64,000 nt of DNA from Aliamphritea hakodatensis (GTDB lineage Bacteria > Pseudomonadota > Gammaproteobacteria > Pseudomonadales > Balneatricaceae), in the NCBI RefSeq assembly GCF_024347195.1, contig NZ_AP025281.1:3472001-3536000 (forward strand), given 5' to 3'. Below, one piece after another: positions 26,962-37,189 of the stretch (within the stretch, counting starts at the first letter, position 1; every line of letters starts with the position of its first letter). The notes beneath the pieces are model-generated. The model ran no database searches. It saw only the letters and a list, made by a program, of their open reading frames with translations, and was not told the DNA's origin. The translations under genes and the position numbers were made by a program.

Positions 26962-27408
26962 AATTCACGCTCCCTTCAAAGACACACTCAACGCTGATCG
27001 ACAGATACATCACACAAAGCAAAACAGCTTGGAATTTATGTACTGCAAACAGGGTTCTCTGCGTTATTCAGTTACGGCCAAATGATGTTTTTTCCGGCCC
27101 GCAAAACCGCTTATCCCTGCCAGTCAACGAATCTCAGTATCACTTACAATATATGCTATCAATGCCATCATATCTACTAAGCCATTGAATTTTATAAACA
27201 TAGAGGCTCAAAAACCAGCTAACCCTAACCATACACTATGTATTAGAACCCGAACAAAGTTACGAATTTATTACTCATAATCACCACAGTTACCCAAATT
27301 CATACATGGATGAATACAAAGGGTTTTAACTGACTGCAACTTCTGCTTAACTAAACATATCTGGAAGCCTATTTCAGATAGACAACAAGGTTGGAGAAGG
27401 AATCCCTT
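26962..27408. other. Divergent upstream region of ppnN and phoH
   Basis: 447 bp, A+T-rich. No open frame with a ribosome site, no strong hairpin and no repeat seen. It must hold the two divergent promoters; I could not place them with confidence. Confidence 0.45.
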
Positions 27409-28797
27409 ATGGCTGCTACAAAGCTTTATATCCTCGACACCAATGTTTTACTTCATGATCCAAACTGCCTGTACGAATTCAAAGAGCAAGACGTCGCGAT
27501 CCCCATGACCGTTCTGGAAGAACTGGATAACATAAAGGACCGCAAACAAAGCGTTGCCCAGGAAGCACGACACGCTATCCGGGCAATTGATAATATCCTC
27601 AGCGTTGCAACCAGCCCCACACAAATCACCCGGGGCGTTCAGATTAAAGTGCCCGGCACCGACGACAGCACGACTCTGGGGAAACTCAGTGTCTACCCCG
27701 ATCACGAACTGACCAGCCGCCAGGGCTTTCTCCCATCGACAACCAACAACGACAACCGCATTATCAATTGCGCGCTTCACCTGCAAACCAATGATTCACA
27801 CCGGGACATCATCCTGGTCACGAAAGATATAAATATGCGCCTTAAAGCCATGGGCGCGGGTCTGCAAAAGGTCGAAGACTACCGCAAAGATCAGTTGGTT
27901 TCTGACCTTGATCTGCTATCTGCCGGTCATCAGCACATCGACGGACTGTTCTGGGAAAAGGTCGATCAGGTCAAAAGTTATCAGAAAGGCCCCTACACCT
28001 TTCACAAGGTCAGCCCGGACCTGTTACCGGACACTTACGTCAACCAGTACATCCATGATGACTCCGAAGACTTTGCCGCCAGGGTTGTCAGTGTAGACCA
28101 TGAAGCCATTGTTTTGCGCGACCTTGGCCACGAACACCTGATGCAACAGAACTGCTGGGGCATATCCCCCATCAATATCTACCAGGCCTTTGCGATGCAG
28201 TCCCTGCTGGACAGCGACATTGATCTTTGCATGCTCAACGGCGCGGCCGGTTCCGGTAAAACCCTGATTGCACTGGCCTGTGCGCTGGAAATGGTCATTG
28301 AACAGGGGCGCTATAACAAGATCATTGTTACCCGTTCAACCCCACCAGTAGCAGAAGATATAGGCTTCCTGCCCGGTACCGAAGAAGAAAAGATGACTCC
28401 ATGGCTGAGTTCCATTCTGGACAATCTGGAAGCCATGCACGAAGGCGACGAACGGCCCCAGAGCAGCGTCAAATACGCAATAGAGAAAGCGAATATCCAG
28501 TTCAAGTCGCTTAACTTTATTCGCGGGCGCAGCATTCAGGACGCCATCGTGCTGATCGATGAAGCCCAGAACCTGACACCCTCACAGCTAAAAACCATCC
28601 TTACCCGCTGCGGTAAAGGCACAAAAATGGTGTGTCTGGGTAACCTGGCGCAAATCGACTCTAACTACCTGACAGCCCTGACCTCAGGCCTTACTTACAT
28701 TGTGGAACGTTTTAAAGATTACAACGGTGCCAGCAATGTACATTTCGAAGGCGTGTTCCGTTCATCTTTAGCCGAATACGCAGAAGAACATCTGTAA
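27409..28797 (+). CDS. PIN domain-PhoH ATPase (PhoH2/YlaK type)
   Basis: 462 aa. N-terminal PIN ribonuclease domain (about 1-140; KLYILDTNVLLHDP with the first acidic residue) and a C-terminal PhoH/RecB-like ATPase with Walker A GAAGSGKT (278-285) and Walker B LIDEAQ (382-387). The family acts as a sequence-specific RNA helicase and ribonuclease. ATG 27409 has AAGGA 7 bases upstream. Confidence 0.93.
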   Translation: MAATKLYILDTNVLLHDPNCLYEFKEQDVAIPMTVLEELDNIKDRKQSVAQEARHAIRAIDNILSVATSPTQITRGVQIKVPGTDDSTTLGKLSVYPDHELTSRQGFLPSTTNNDNRIINCALHLQTNDSHRDIILVTKDINMRLKAMGAGLQKVEDYRKDQLVSDLDLLSAGHQHIDGLFWEKVDQVKSYQKGPYTFHKVSPDLLPDTYVNQYIHDDSEDFAARVVSVDHEAIVLRDLGHEHLMQQNCWGISPINIYQAFAMQSLLDSDIDLCMLNGAAGSGKTLIALACALEMVIEQGRYNKIIVTRSTPPVAEDIGFLPGTEEEKMTPWLSSILDNLEAMHEGDERPQSSVKYAIEKANIQFKSLNFIRGRSIQDAIVLIDEAQNLTPSQLKTILTRCGKGTKMVCLGNLAQIDSNYLTALTSGLTYIVERFKDYNGASNVHFEGVFRSSLAEYAEEHL

Positions 28798-29139
28798 TCT
28801 GCAATTCACTCACACATCCGCCGCAGCCCTGCTGTGGCGGGATTCTTCTGTAAATACCGCCCCTGATTCATACATCTTGTGATCAGTACCTGCCCTGCAC
28901 CACTAAATCTATGAAAGTTTATCTCTTTATTTTTTGTTGTATCTCTATATAATGCGGCGCACAATTATACGATCTAATTCCCCTTCTTGAGCCGGGTAGA
29001 CGCTGTAATCGACATACTTGTGTCTTTACCAAGATGAATTTTGTATGTGAATACGCCGGCATTTTCTTTACCTGACAGCAATCTGCACACAGGTTACACT
29101 TAATACGCATTTTCATTTCAGGTACCGGAAAATATAAGT
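28798..29139. other. 342 bp between phoH and yidD
   Basis: Apart from the hairpin at 28818-28845 I see nothing; the A+T-rich part near 28910-28960 may hold the yidD promoter. Confidence 0.4.
28818..28845 (+). terminator. Possible terminator after the PIN-PhoH gene
   Basis: CCGCCGCAG, CCCTG, CTGTGGCGG followed by a T-rich but broken tract (GATTCTTCT). Confidence 0.45.
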
Positions 29140-29406
29140 ATGCGAATGCTGCTGCGTTTTCTCATCAAATTTTATCAGTACGTTATCAGCCCTGTGCTGG
29201 GGCCACGCTGCCGCTTTTACCCTACCTGCTCAGCTTATGCCCTGGAAGCAATCGAGATTCACGGTCCCCTTAAAGGCACTGCTCTGACAATAAAGCGCCT
29301 GCTTAAATGCCATCCGGGCCACCCCGGCGGGGTCGATCTGGTGCCGGAAAAAGCACCTTCATGCTGTCCGGCTCACCAATCAGAACCTTCCGACAATGAC
29401 CGGTAA
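29140..29406 (+). CDS. yidD: Membrane protein insertion efficiency factor YidD
   Basis: 88 aa with the family core [20 protein letters not shown] followed by [13 protein letters not shown] and the second cysteine region KCHPGHPGG. It sits at the inner face of the membrane and aids YidC/Sec insertion. In most gammaproteobacteria it lies between rnpA and yidC; here it is away from that cluster. Confidence 0.93.
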   Translation: MRMLLRFLIKFYQYVISPVLGPRCRFYPTCSAYALEAIEIHGPLKGTALTIKRLLKCHPGHPGGVDLVPEKAPSCCPAHQSEPSDNDR

Positions 29407-29535
29407 TAGCCCAATCAGTATTCGCTGAAATTTGACCCATTCACCAGCCAGCGCTATAGCTTAAAGAATACCTTTGTAAAAACAGAGAGATCACAGGCAT
29501 GGACAGCCGGACGAATGGGAGGGTTACCTTCGGCT

Positions 29536-31737
29536 ATGTTCAGTTCAATTACAGTTATACTGGTTATTTCATCCTACATGGTCATTCTGTTCGCCATAGC
29601 ACAACTGGTGGAACGAAAAATTGAACAGACCGGCAGAAATTTCAACGGCCCCTGGACATATGCCTTATCGCTGGCGGTCTATCACACCTCCTGGACCTTT
29701 TACGGCAGTGTCGGATTTGCTTCCGAATCGGGGCTACTGTATCTGGGCGTCTATATCGGATCATTACTGAGCATTGCCTGTTGGTGGATTACCCTCAGAC
29801 GCATGGTCCTGGCAAAAAACACCTTCCGGGTCACCAGCATTGCCGACTTCATATCTACCCGCTATAACCGCTCGCAGAAAATTGCTGCTCTGGTCACCAT
29901 AACGGCCCTGTTAGGCGTACTCCCCTACATCGCCCTGCAATTAAAAGCGGTTATCAGCTCCTTTAAAATTATCACCCTCAGCGGTCACGGCGCCGACCTG
30001 CATAATACAACGATGGACTGGGGCAGCTCAGGCCTGCTGATCACTCTCTTCATGATTGTGTTTACAATTATGTTCGGCGTACGGCGGCTGGACCCCACCG
30101 AACGCCATCAGGGCATGATCAGCGTCCTTATGGTCGAATGCATTGTGAAACTGATCGCTTTTCTGAGCATCGGTATTTTTGTCTGTTATTACCTGTTTAA
30201 TGGCTACAACGACATTCTCAATCAGCTTGATCAGGCTGGCATACATCAGGTCACCAGCCTCCATACCCGGCCAGACAGCGGGGTGATGTGGCTGACGCTT
30301 ATTATCCTGAGCTTCGCAGCCGTACAAAATCTGCCCCGGCAGTTCCATGTAGCAGTCATTGAAAATGCGGATGTAAACTACATCAAAAGAGCACTCTGGG
30401 TGTTCCCTCTCTACATCCTGCTGATCAATATATTTGTCATTCCGATCGCCGGTGCAGGCCTGCTAAAAGGCATTGATACCGGGGCTGCTGATTACTATGT
30501 TCTGCTGTTGCCACAACAGGCTGACAACACCTTTCTGACCATGCTGGCATTCATCGGTGGTTTTTCTGCCGCCACAGGCATGATCATTATTACCACAATG
30601 ACACTGGCCACCATGTGCTCAAATCACCTGATCATGCCAGTGCTGGAAAAGTTCGAACGCTATGCCGCCATACGGGGTGAACTGCTGAAAATCCGCTGGG
30701 CACTGGTGACCCTGATCCTGCTCAGCAGTTACAGCTTCGCCATCGCCTTCAGTGACTCCTACATTCTGGTGGCGATCGGCCTGATCTCGTTTGTGGCAGT
30801 ATTACAGTTCAGCCCGGCACTTCTGGGCGGGATATTCTGGCAAAAAGGTAACAGTGCCGGCGCGCTGGCCGGATTGCTGGCCGGCTTTGTTATCTGGGTC
30901 TATACCCTGGTCATACCAACACTGATTAAACAGGGCTGGATGGCGGACGCATTACTGACTGAAGGCCTGTTTCAGATAAGCTGGTTACGGCCGGAAGCGC
31001 TGTTTGGCACCGAAGGGCTTTCCAGCATTCCCCACAGCGTATTATGGAGTATGATTTTTAACATCGGCGCATACCTGCTGGGCTCCCTGCTCTACTCTCC
31101 GCATAAATCAGAGCGCACGCTCACCGCAGAATTTATGCAGTCCATGCACCATCAGGCCAGCAAAACAGCCCGCCCAACCGGGCTGGAACAATACATATTA
31201 CTGGAAACCAAACTAAAAGAAGCTTCCGCCCTGCTGAATAATTACCTCAGCCCCGATAAAGCCCGGAATGCCATCAGCCAGATAACCGAAGACTTACAGG
31301 TTACCGATAAAGAACGTATCAGTATTATCGAACTGATCGAGTTCCACCGTATGCTGGAACACACCCTTACCGGCTCCATCGGTGCCGCCAGTGCCCACAA
31401 TGCCATGGAAAACGGAATTCGCTACACTAGCCGGGAAACCGCCGACCTGAAAGCGCTCTACAGCCACCTTGTCACAGAGATGGACACCCGGATTGACAAT
31501 AAACCGACCACTAAGCACGGGGATACAAACTTTGGGCTAATAGATGATTTACAGCGGCAGATAAGTCTGCTGGAACGGAAAAACCTGTCCCAGCAGCAAC
31601 AACTAGAAAAACTCGAACTGAAATTAGAAGAACGGCACCAACAGATTTTCAAATACCGTATTGCAGCTCAGCATGCCCAGCGCGACAAACACAAACTCAG
31701 CGAGCAGCTACAGACGTTACAGCAAATCAGTGAATAG
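29536..31737 (+). CDS. SLC5-STAC membrane protein, CbrA-like but without a kinase
   Basis: 733 aa. About 13 membrane helices of the sodium:solute symporter (SLC5) fold (residues about 1-510; SLAVYHTSWTFYGSVG, RQFHVAVIENAD), then a STAC-type domain (about 550-640; LTGSIGAASAHNAME) and a C-terminal coiled coil. CbrA and relatives continue into PAS, HisKA and ATPase domains; here the protein stops in a Gln-rich coiled coil. No frameshifted kinase follows, because the next genes are on the other strand. ATG 29536 gives the usual N-terminus; ATG 29515 is an alternative, and neither has ideal ribosome-site spacing. Role: possibly a transport-coupled sensor signalling through a partner. Confidence 0.82.
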   Translation: MFSSITVILVISSYMVILFAIAQLVERKIEQTGRNFNGPWTYALSLAVYHTSWTFYGSVGFASESGLLYLGVYIGSLLSIACWWITLRRMVLAKNTFRVTSIADFISTRYNRSQKIAALVTITALLGVLPYIALQLKAVISSFKIITLSGHGADLHNTTMDWGSSGLLITLFMIVFTIMFGVRRLDPTERHQGMISVLMVECIVKLIAFLSIGIFVCYYLFNGYNDILNQLDQAGIHQVTSLHTRPDSGVMWLTLIILSFAAVQNLPRQFHVAVIENADVNYIKRALWVFPLYILLINIFVIPIAGAGLLKGIDTGAADYYVLLLPQQADNTFLTMLAFIGGFSAATGMIIITTMTLATMCSNHLIMPVLEKFERYAAIRGELLKIRWALVTLILLSSYSFAIAFSDSYILVAIGLISFVAVLQFSPALLGGIFWQKGNSAGALAGLLAGFVIWVYTLVIPTLIKQGWMADALLTEGLFQISWLRPEALFGTEGLSSIPHSVLWSMIFNIGAYLLGSLLYSPHKSERTLTAEFMQSMHHQASKTARPTGLEQYILLETKLKEASALLNNYLSPDKARNAISQITEDLQVTDKERISIIELIEFHRMLEHTLTGSIGAASAHNAMENGIRYTSRETADLKALYSHLVTEMDTRIDNKPTTKHGDTNFGLIDDLQRQISLLERKNLSQQQQLEKLELKLEERHQQIFKYRIAAQHAQRDKHKLSEQLQTLQQISE

Positions 31738-31759
31738 CCGGATATTCATCAGGCTGAAT

Positions 31760-32557
31760 TTACGCTTCAAGAATCTGTGCCAGTAACTTGCGCACACCAT
31801 CAGGCTCAAAGGGCTTATTACTTAACGCATTTACACCTGACTGAGCCACATTCTGCAATTGCGCTTCGTTATCCTCTGACGTCACCATTAACACCGGCAT
31901 ATGGCAATGATCACCGGACTGACGGATATACTCCGTCAGCTCAGCGCCGTTCATTTCTGGCATGTGATAATCAGTCACCAGCAAATCAAAGGTCTGAGTA
32001 TTAAGGATCTCAATCGCTGCGGAGCCGTCGTCCGCTTCCTGAATATGCTCAATTCCCATGTTATTCAGTACACGGGTAATGACATTCCGCGAAAGTCGGC
32101 TGTCATCCACCACCAGCACTCGCAGGTCATCCACTTCATACATATCCAGCTCAAGCGCCTGAGGTGATAACAAATCAACAGTGGCATTCACTGCCCGGTG
32201 CAAATGCTGGAGCGTATAAGGTTTTGGCAGAATCGCAATCACACCGGACTGTTTGAACTCTTCCAGCTGCGCCCGGCGGGTCTCACTGGAAACCAGCATA
32301 AACGGCAGATCTTCAAGATCAGGATCCTGACGAATTGAACGTAATAAATCCAGCCCGGTACCGTCTTCAAAATATAATGAAGAAATTACCAGATCCGGTT
32401 TAATCCGGGTTACCTGTTCGAATGCATCTTTACAGTTACTGCAAACATCCAGATTGAAAACCCCTTCTTCATGCAGAGCGTTCAGCAACAGCTTGCGCTG
32501 CATCTGAGAGGGTTCAACCACTAAAATGTTCAGATCCGCAGGTGATAATTTATCCAT
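31760..32557 (-). CDS. Dual-receiver response regulator, degenerate first REC (paralogue 1)
   Basis: 265 aa, two REC domains (about 8-125 and 140-262), no output domain. REC1 lacks the acidic pair (VVEPS) and has Ser in place of the phospho-acceptor Asp (VISSLYF), but keeps Lys in LPKPY. REC2 is canonical: VVDDS, VTDYHMPEMNG, VTSED, NKPFEP. ATG 32557 follows AGAGG by 4 bases. It is a tandem paralogue of 32766-33563, equal in length. Probably a phosphate-relay, sink or scaffold protein; partner kinase unknown. Confidence 0.88.
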   Translation of the reverse strand: MDKLSPADLNILVVEPSQMQRKLLLNALHEEGVFNLDVCSNCKDAFEQVTRIKPDLVISSLYFEDGTGLDLLRSIRQDPDLEDLPFMLVSSETRRAQLEEFKQSGVIAILPKPYTLQHLHRAVNATVDLLSPQALELDMYEVDDLRVLVVDDSRLSRNVITRVLNNMGIEHIQEADDGSAAIEILNTQTFDLLVTDYHMPEMNGAELTEYIRQSGDHCHMPVLMVTSEDNEAQLQNVAQSGVNALSNKPFEPDGVRKLLAQILEA

Positions 32558-32765
32558 ATAACCTCTGCCAACATCAGGTAAAAAAGCCGGCGACACGCTC
32601 GCCTGCCTCATACTGAAAAACTCTGCTTTGACAAGTTCAGCCCCCCACTGTGGAGCGCTTACAACTCAGTTAAAAACACACATGTTCCAAACACATTCAA
32701 ACACTAAAACGTTTCTATCTTAGCTGCTTTATACAAATAGAAACAAGCACTTATAAACTCAGTAA

Positions 32766-33563
32766 TCAGCCTTCCAGGATTGAGGCAAGCAACTGTTTTA
32801 CCACATGAGGCTCGAAAGGCTTATCTGTCATGGCATTCACCCCCGACTGCGCCACATTCTGCAAATGCGCGTCATTCGATTCAGATGTCACCATCAGAAC
32901 AGGCACATGCCCGTGAGTGGGAGATTTACGCACAAACTCTGTCAGCTCCACACCGTTCACCTCCGGCATATTATAATCAGTCACCACCAGATCAACGCCC
33001 TGATCCTGCAAGTAAGCAATGGCTTCAGAACCGTCAGCAGCCTGTACAATATTCTTAATGCCAAGATTGGTTAATACCCTGACGATCACATTGCGCGCCA
33101 TCCTGCTGTCATCAACCACCAATACCCGCAACAGTTCGATGTCATACAGTTCAAGATCAAGATTCTGCTCAGAGAGCATATCCAGCGTCGCATTGATCGC
33201 CTGATTCAGATTCTGCACATTAAAAGGCTTCGGAAGGATTGCAATCACCCCCGACTGTCTAAACTCTTCCAACTGCTCACGGCGGCTTTCACTGGACACC
33301 AGCATAAAAGGCAAATCCTCCAGCGCCTCTTCCGCCCTGATCAGCCGCAAAAGCTCCAGCCCGGTACCGTCCTCAAAATAAAGTGAAGAGATAACCAGAT
33401 CAGGCTTAAACTCCCGTATCTGCTGAATTGCTTCTGCCTTATTACCACATACTGCCGTCTTATCAACGCCTTCTTTGGTCAGCGCTTCGAGCAATACCTT
33501 GCGCTGCATCTTTGATGGCTCAACTACCAGAATACTTAAATCTTCTGCCGACAACCTTTCCAT
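32766..33563 (-). CDS. Dual-receiver response regulator, degenerate first REC (paralogue 2)
   Basis: 265 aa with the same plan as its neighbour: REC1 with VVEPS and VISSLYFEDGTG (no phospho-acceptor Asp), REC2 with VVDDS, VTDYNMPEVNG and DKPFEP. The REC1 stretch SSLYFEDGTGL is identical in both paralogues although flanking residues differ, so it looks functional rather than decayed. AGAGG lies 4 bases before ATG 33563. A gap of 208 bp separates the pair, so each may have its own promoter. Confidence 0.88.
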   Translation of the reverse strand: MERLSAEDLSILVVEPSKMQRKVLLEALTKEGVDKTAVCGNKAEAIQQIREFKPDLVISSLYFEDGTGLELLRLIRAEEALEDLPFMLVSSESRREQLEEFRQSGVIAILPKPFNVQNLNQAINATLDMLSEQNLDLELYDIELLRVLVVDDSRMARNVIVRVLTNLGIKNIVQAADGSEAIAYLQDQGVDLVVTDYNMPEVNGVELTEFVRKSPTHGHVPVLMVTSESNDAHLQNVAQSGVNAMTDKPFEPHVVKQLLASILEG

Positions 33564-33769
33564 AAAACCTCTCAATAACACCGAATAAACAAGCAGTTAA
33601 AGCGATTTCAACAACGGGATCCTTTCGCTCAGACATCTCTGCAACATACCCTGTCCGTATACCCGACGGAAAGCCCAACCCTGCGGGAGACTACCCATTA
33701 CAGGTGCAAAACTTTATAGACAAATCAGATTTTCTTTAACCGCCCTGAGCAGCCACTGATTCCAGGCAA

Positions 33770-33798
33770 AAAAAAACGGCCGCCAAAGCGACCGTTTT
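33770..33798 (-). terminator. Terminator after mscS
   Basis: On the - strand AAAACGGTCGC, TTTG, GCGGCCGTTTTTTTTT; one internal mismatch, long T-run. Confidence 0.85.
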
Positions 33799-33819
33799 CT
33801 GTCAGAGCAACAACTGTAA

Positions 33820-34629
33820 TTACTTGCTCTCGTGCTTGTACTGATGTACATCCATCTGCGGATAAGGAATAGAAATACCCTCAGCGTCAAAACGCAACTT
33901 CACAGCCTCAGTGGTTTCAAACAGCACATTCCAGTAATCCGCTGAGTTCACCCACGGACGCACCACAAAATTAACACTGCTGTCTGCCAGTTCAGAAACG
34001 GCAATCACCGGCGCAGGATCTTTCAGCACCCGGCTGTCACTGTTAATGATATCCTCCAGCACCGCTTTGGCCTTCTTGAGATCATCGTCATAACCAATGC
34101 CAAATACCATATCAACTCGACGGGTATCACGGGCGGAATAATTAGTGATAACACCGCTGTAGATATTACCGTTCGGGACGATCACCTCTTTGTTATCCGC
34201 GGTACGCATTACAGTGTTGAAGATCGTGATCTGCTCAACGATACCGGACACACCGGCAACCTCAACGAAGTCACCTTCTTTAAACGGGCGGAAAACAATC
34301 AGCATCACACCGGCAGCAAAGTTCTGCAGGGAGCCCTGCAGCGCCAGACCGATTGCCAGACCAGCAGCACCCACCAAGGCGATCATCGAAGTGGTATCAA
34401 CGCCTAACTGATCAAGCGAAGCAACGACAACTACCAGCAACATCAGAATGTTAGCAATCGACGTCACAAAATTAATCAGAATGTCGTCCATACGGCTCTT
34501 ACGCAGCACTTTTTCCAACAGACCACGCAGTGCTTTTACAATCATACGACCAACGATAAAGATCGCGGCTGCCAGTGCGATATTAATAATCCACGGCATT
34601 ACATACATATCAAAAAATGAAAGATCCAT
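33820..34629 (-). CDS. mscS: Small-conductance mechanosensitive channel MscS
   Basis: 269 aa, close to E. coli MscS in size. Three N-terminal transmembrane helices; the pore helix TM3 is VGAAGLAIGLALQGSLQNFA with the Gly/Ala packing pattern. The beta domain follows (PFKEGDFVEVAGVSGIVEQI, VPNGNIYSGVITNYS). It opens on membrane tension to release solutes on osmotic downshock. ATG 34629 has GGGGAA 7 bases upstream. Confidence 0.96.
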   Translation of the reverse strand: MDLSFFDMYVMPWIINIALAAAIFIVGRMIVKALRGLLEKVLRKSRMDDILINFVTSIANILMLLVVVVASLDQLGVDTTSMIALVGAAGLAIGLALQGSLQNFAAGVMLIVFRPFKEGDFVEVAGVSGIVEQITIFNTVMRTADNKEVIVPNGNIYSGVITNYSARDTRRVDMVFGIGYDDDLKKAKAVLEDIINSDSRVLKDPAPVIAVSELADSSVNFVVRPWVNSADYWNVLFETTEAVKLRFDAEGISIPYPQMDVHQYKHESK

Positions 34630-34929
34630 ATCAGAATTCCCCGTTGAATAGACCGTTATTGCAGCAGCACAGGCCACCAGCAACTTCTAAATTGTTATAT
34701 TTTCATTCAACCGCTTTCTGCCCACATCAGGACCTTTTCCGATCCGTAAACAGAAATCAGTTCACAGCTTAACCAATTTAATACTGTGTTTCATCTTCAG
34801 AAACCGTTCGCCCTGAGATTCAGCCGGCCACTATAACGGCATAAGTATGAACAGAGAATGAGCAAACAAGCCCACAGGAAAACGCTATAATCCCTCTTTT
34901 ACTCCGTGGCAGATGTACAGCAACGCTCA
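34630..34929. other. 300 bp divergent upstream region of mscS and radD
   Basis: No open frame with a ribosome site, repeat or strong hairpin seen. Two divergent promoters are expected here but I could not place them. Confidence 0.4.
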
Positions 34930-36666
34930 ATGACTACCTTTACTTTACGCAGCTACCAGCAAGAAGCCGTTCAGGCCACACTGCAGCATTTTCGCCGCAG
35001 CAATGACCCAGCAGTCATTGTGCTGCCAACCGGCGCCGGTAAAAGCCTGGTAATCGCCGAACTGGCCCGGCTGGCCCGACGTAAAATTCTGGTGCTGGCC
35101 CATGTCAAAGAACTGGTGGAACAGAACGCCGCAAAATACCACAGCTACGGCTTAACCGGAGGCATTTACTCCGCCGGCCTGAAGCAAAAACAAACCGGCC
35201 ACCAGGTGACATTTGCCAGTGTCCAGTCTGTTGCCCGCAATCTGGAGGCTTTTCAGCAGGAATATTCGCTGATCATTATCGACGAATGCCACAGGGTCAG
35301 TGAAGAAGATAACAGCCAGTATCAGCAAATCATCGGACAACTTGCCGCGAACAACCCGCAGCTGAAAGTTCTGGGGCTGACGGCAACCCCCTACCGGCTG
35401 GGCATGGGGTGGATCTACCGCTACCACTACCACGGTATCTGCAGATCTGAGGAACCCCGCCCTTTCAGCCACTGCATCTACGAACTGCCACTGCAGTACA
35501 TGATTAAACACAAGTACCTGACGCCCCCGAATCTGATTGATGCACCGGTAGCCCAGTATGATTTTTCACAGCTACGGGCCGGCAATAACGGCGAATTTAA
35601 CAGCCGTGAGGTCAACCAGCTGTTAGTCAGCCATCCGCGGGTAACCCAGGCGATCTGCGAACAGATCGAAAGTCTGGCGGAACCCCGTCAGGGGGTCATG
35701 ATCTTTGCGGCCACCGTTGAACACGCTCATGAAGTCGTCAGCTATCTGCCAGAAGAAAATACCGCGCTGATTACTGGCTCTACGGCACAGCAGGAAAGGG
35801 ATGCACTGATCAGTGCGTTTAAGGAAAAGCGTTACAAATATCTGGTCAACGTTGCGGTACTGACCACCGGCTTCGATGCTCCCCATGTGGATATGATCGC
35901 TATCCTGCGGCCAACCCAGTCGGTTTCACTGTATCAACAGATCGTCGGCAGAGGCCTGCGTCTGGCACCGGAAAAAATCGACTGCCTGGTGATGGATTAT
36001 GCCGGCAACAACTTCAACATTTACTATCCGGAAGTCGGCCAGCCCCGTCCTGACAGCAGCAGTGTGCCGGTTCAGGTATTTTGCCCTGCCTGCGAGTTTG
36101 CCAATGTTTTCTGGGGAAAAACCGATGACGACGGCGCGATCATGGAACACTATGGCCGTCGCTGTCAGGGCATGCTGACAACAGAACCGCCCAGCCAGTG
36201 TGATTACCGGTTCCGCTTTAAAGAATGCAGATTCTGTAACGGCGAAAATGATATAGCTGCAAGGCGCTGCGGCCACTGCGGTGAAGCAATTATCGACCCG
36301 GACGACCAGCTCAAAGACGCACTGAAACTGAAAGACGCTACCGTCATCCGCTGTGCCGGCATCAGCTTTCACCCGCAGGGCAATCGTCTGCAAATCATCT
36401 ACCACGATGAACAGGGAGAGGAACTTAAAGAATCTTTCGACTTCAGCAAACCGAAACAACTGCAGGTGTTTAATCAGCTGTTTGGCAGACGTTTACAGCA
36501 GAGCCAGCAACCGCGACGGTTTAAATCGTTGGAAGAAGTACTTGGCTGTCAGCAGCACTTCAGCCACCCGGACTTTGTGATTGCCCGAAAATCCGGCCAC
36601 CATTTGCGTGTCACCGAACGGATATTTGATTATCAGGGGAATTACCGAAAAGCGAACCAGCTATAA
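34930..36666 (+). CDS. radD: DNA repair helicase-like protein RadD (YejH), SF2 family
   Basis: 578 aa. Helicase motifs: Walker [13 protein letters not shown] box, TATPYR, and motif [11 protein letters not shown] zinc-binding part follows (CPACEF and CRFCN with RRCGHCGE). RadD binds SSB and helps limit recombination intermediates after replication damage. The frame opens at GTG 34906, but homologues begin near ATG 34930; neither has a clear ribosome site. Confidence 0.93.
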   Translation: MTTFTLRSYQQEAVQATLQHFRRSNDPAVIVLPTGAGKSLVIAELARLARRKILVLAHVKELVEQNAAKYHSYGLTGGIYSAGLKQKQTGHQVTFASVQSVARNLEAFQQEYSLIIIDECHRVSEEDNSQYQQIIGQLAANNPQLKVLGLTATPYRLGMGWIYRYHYHGICRSEEPRPFSHCIYELPLQYMIKHKYLTPPNLIDAPVAQYDFSQLRAGNNGEFNSREVNQLLVSHPRVTQAICEQIESLAEPRQGVMIFAATVEHAHEVVSYLPEENTALITGSTAQQERDALISAFKEKRYKYLVNVAVLTTGFDAPHVDMIAILRPTQSVSLYQQIVGRGLRLAPEKIDCLVMDYAGNNFNIYYPEVGQPRPDSSSVPVQVFCPACEFANVFWGKTDDDGAIMEHYGRRCQGMLTTEPPSQCDYRFRFKECRFCNGENDIAARRCGHCGEAIIDPDDQLKDALKLKDATVIRCAGISFHPQGNRLQIIYHDEQGEELKESFDFSKPKQLQVFNQLFGRRLQQSQQPRRFKSLEEVLGCQQHFSHPDFVIARKSGHHLRVTERIFDYQGNYRKANQL

Positions 36667-36690
36667 CCGGCAGAAAACCGGTTTGCTTGT
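36665..36690 (+). terminator. Possible terminator overlapping the radD stop codon
   Basis: AACCGG, CAGAAAA, CCGGTT followed by TGCTTGTT. Confidence 0.45.
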
Positions 36691-36708
36691 TCGCCCTTAC
36701 AGGCGCGG

Positions 36709-37110
36709 TTAACTGACCAGCCAGACCTCTCTGGCCCACTCCCAGATACTGGTCCACTCTTCATGTTCGTGACCGTCAAAGCTCCACTGAATCACAGCGC
36801 CTTCCAGATTCACCACATAAAAGCCGTCTGCATAGGCACACAGCGGTGTCATCTCCCGGGAAAGCCCAACGGACCAGGCATACGCCGCCACGTCAGGTAA
36901 ATGCGTGTGAGACACCGGATCTGCAGCGGTTACCGGCTCAAGTGAACCGCAGATAACATCGCTAACCGTTAACAGAAACTGCTTAAAATCAGGATGTAAC
37001 GGCACGCAGATATCTTCTTCCACATCCACAATGTCATCAAACTCCGGCAAATCCAGCGGCATCGCCACAACCTGATTTGCATGACGCAATGCGTCAATTA
37101 CATCTTGCAT
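36709..37110 (-). CDS. SMI1/KNR4 (SUKH) family protein
   Basis: 133 aa; acidic, with the SUKH pattern LPEFDDIVDVEED, PLHPDFKQFLLTVSDV and a Trp-rich C-terminus (EEWTSIWEWAREVWLVS). Many SUKH proteins are immunity proteins of toxin systems, but no toxin gene is adjacent and this looks like the stand-alone YrhA-like type. Function unknown. Confidence 0.75.
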   Translation of the reverse strand: MQDVIDALRHANQVVAMPLDLPEFDDIVDVEEDICVPLHPDFKQFLLTVSDVICGSLEPVTAADPVSHTHLPDVAAYAWSVGLSREMTPLCAYADGFYVVNLEGAVIQWSFDGHEHEEWTSIWEWAREVWLVS

Positions 37111-37134
37111 ATATCCTCACAAAAGCACTTCATC

Positions 37135-37163
37135 AAACAACAAAGCCGCTGCATAGCAGCGGC
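37135..37163 (-). terminator. Terminator after the peroxiredoxin gene
   Basis: On the - strand GCCGCTG, CTATG, CAGCGGC, then TTTGTTGTTTG. Confidence 0.75.
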
Positions 37164-37189
37164 AAAAAACCATCAGCAACCGGGTAAAA

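Noticed and set aside
31760..33563. Recent duplication or mobile repeat at the dual-receiver genes
   Set aside because: The proteins are clearly paralogous but DNA identity is patchy and flanks show no repeats or transposase; the duplication is old.
36709..37110. SUKH immunity gene of a toxin system
   Set aside because: No toxin, effector or secretion gene is adjacent; the neighbours are a repair helicase and a peroxiredoxin.
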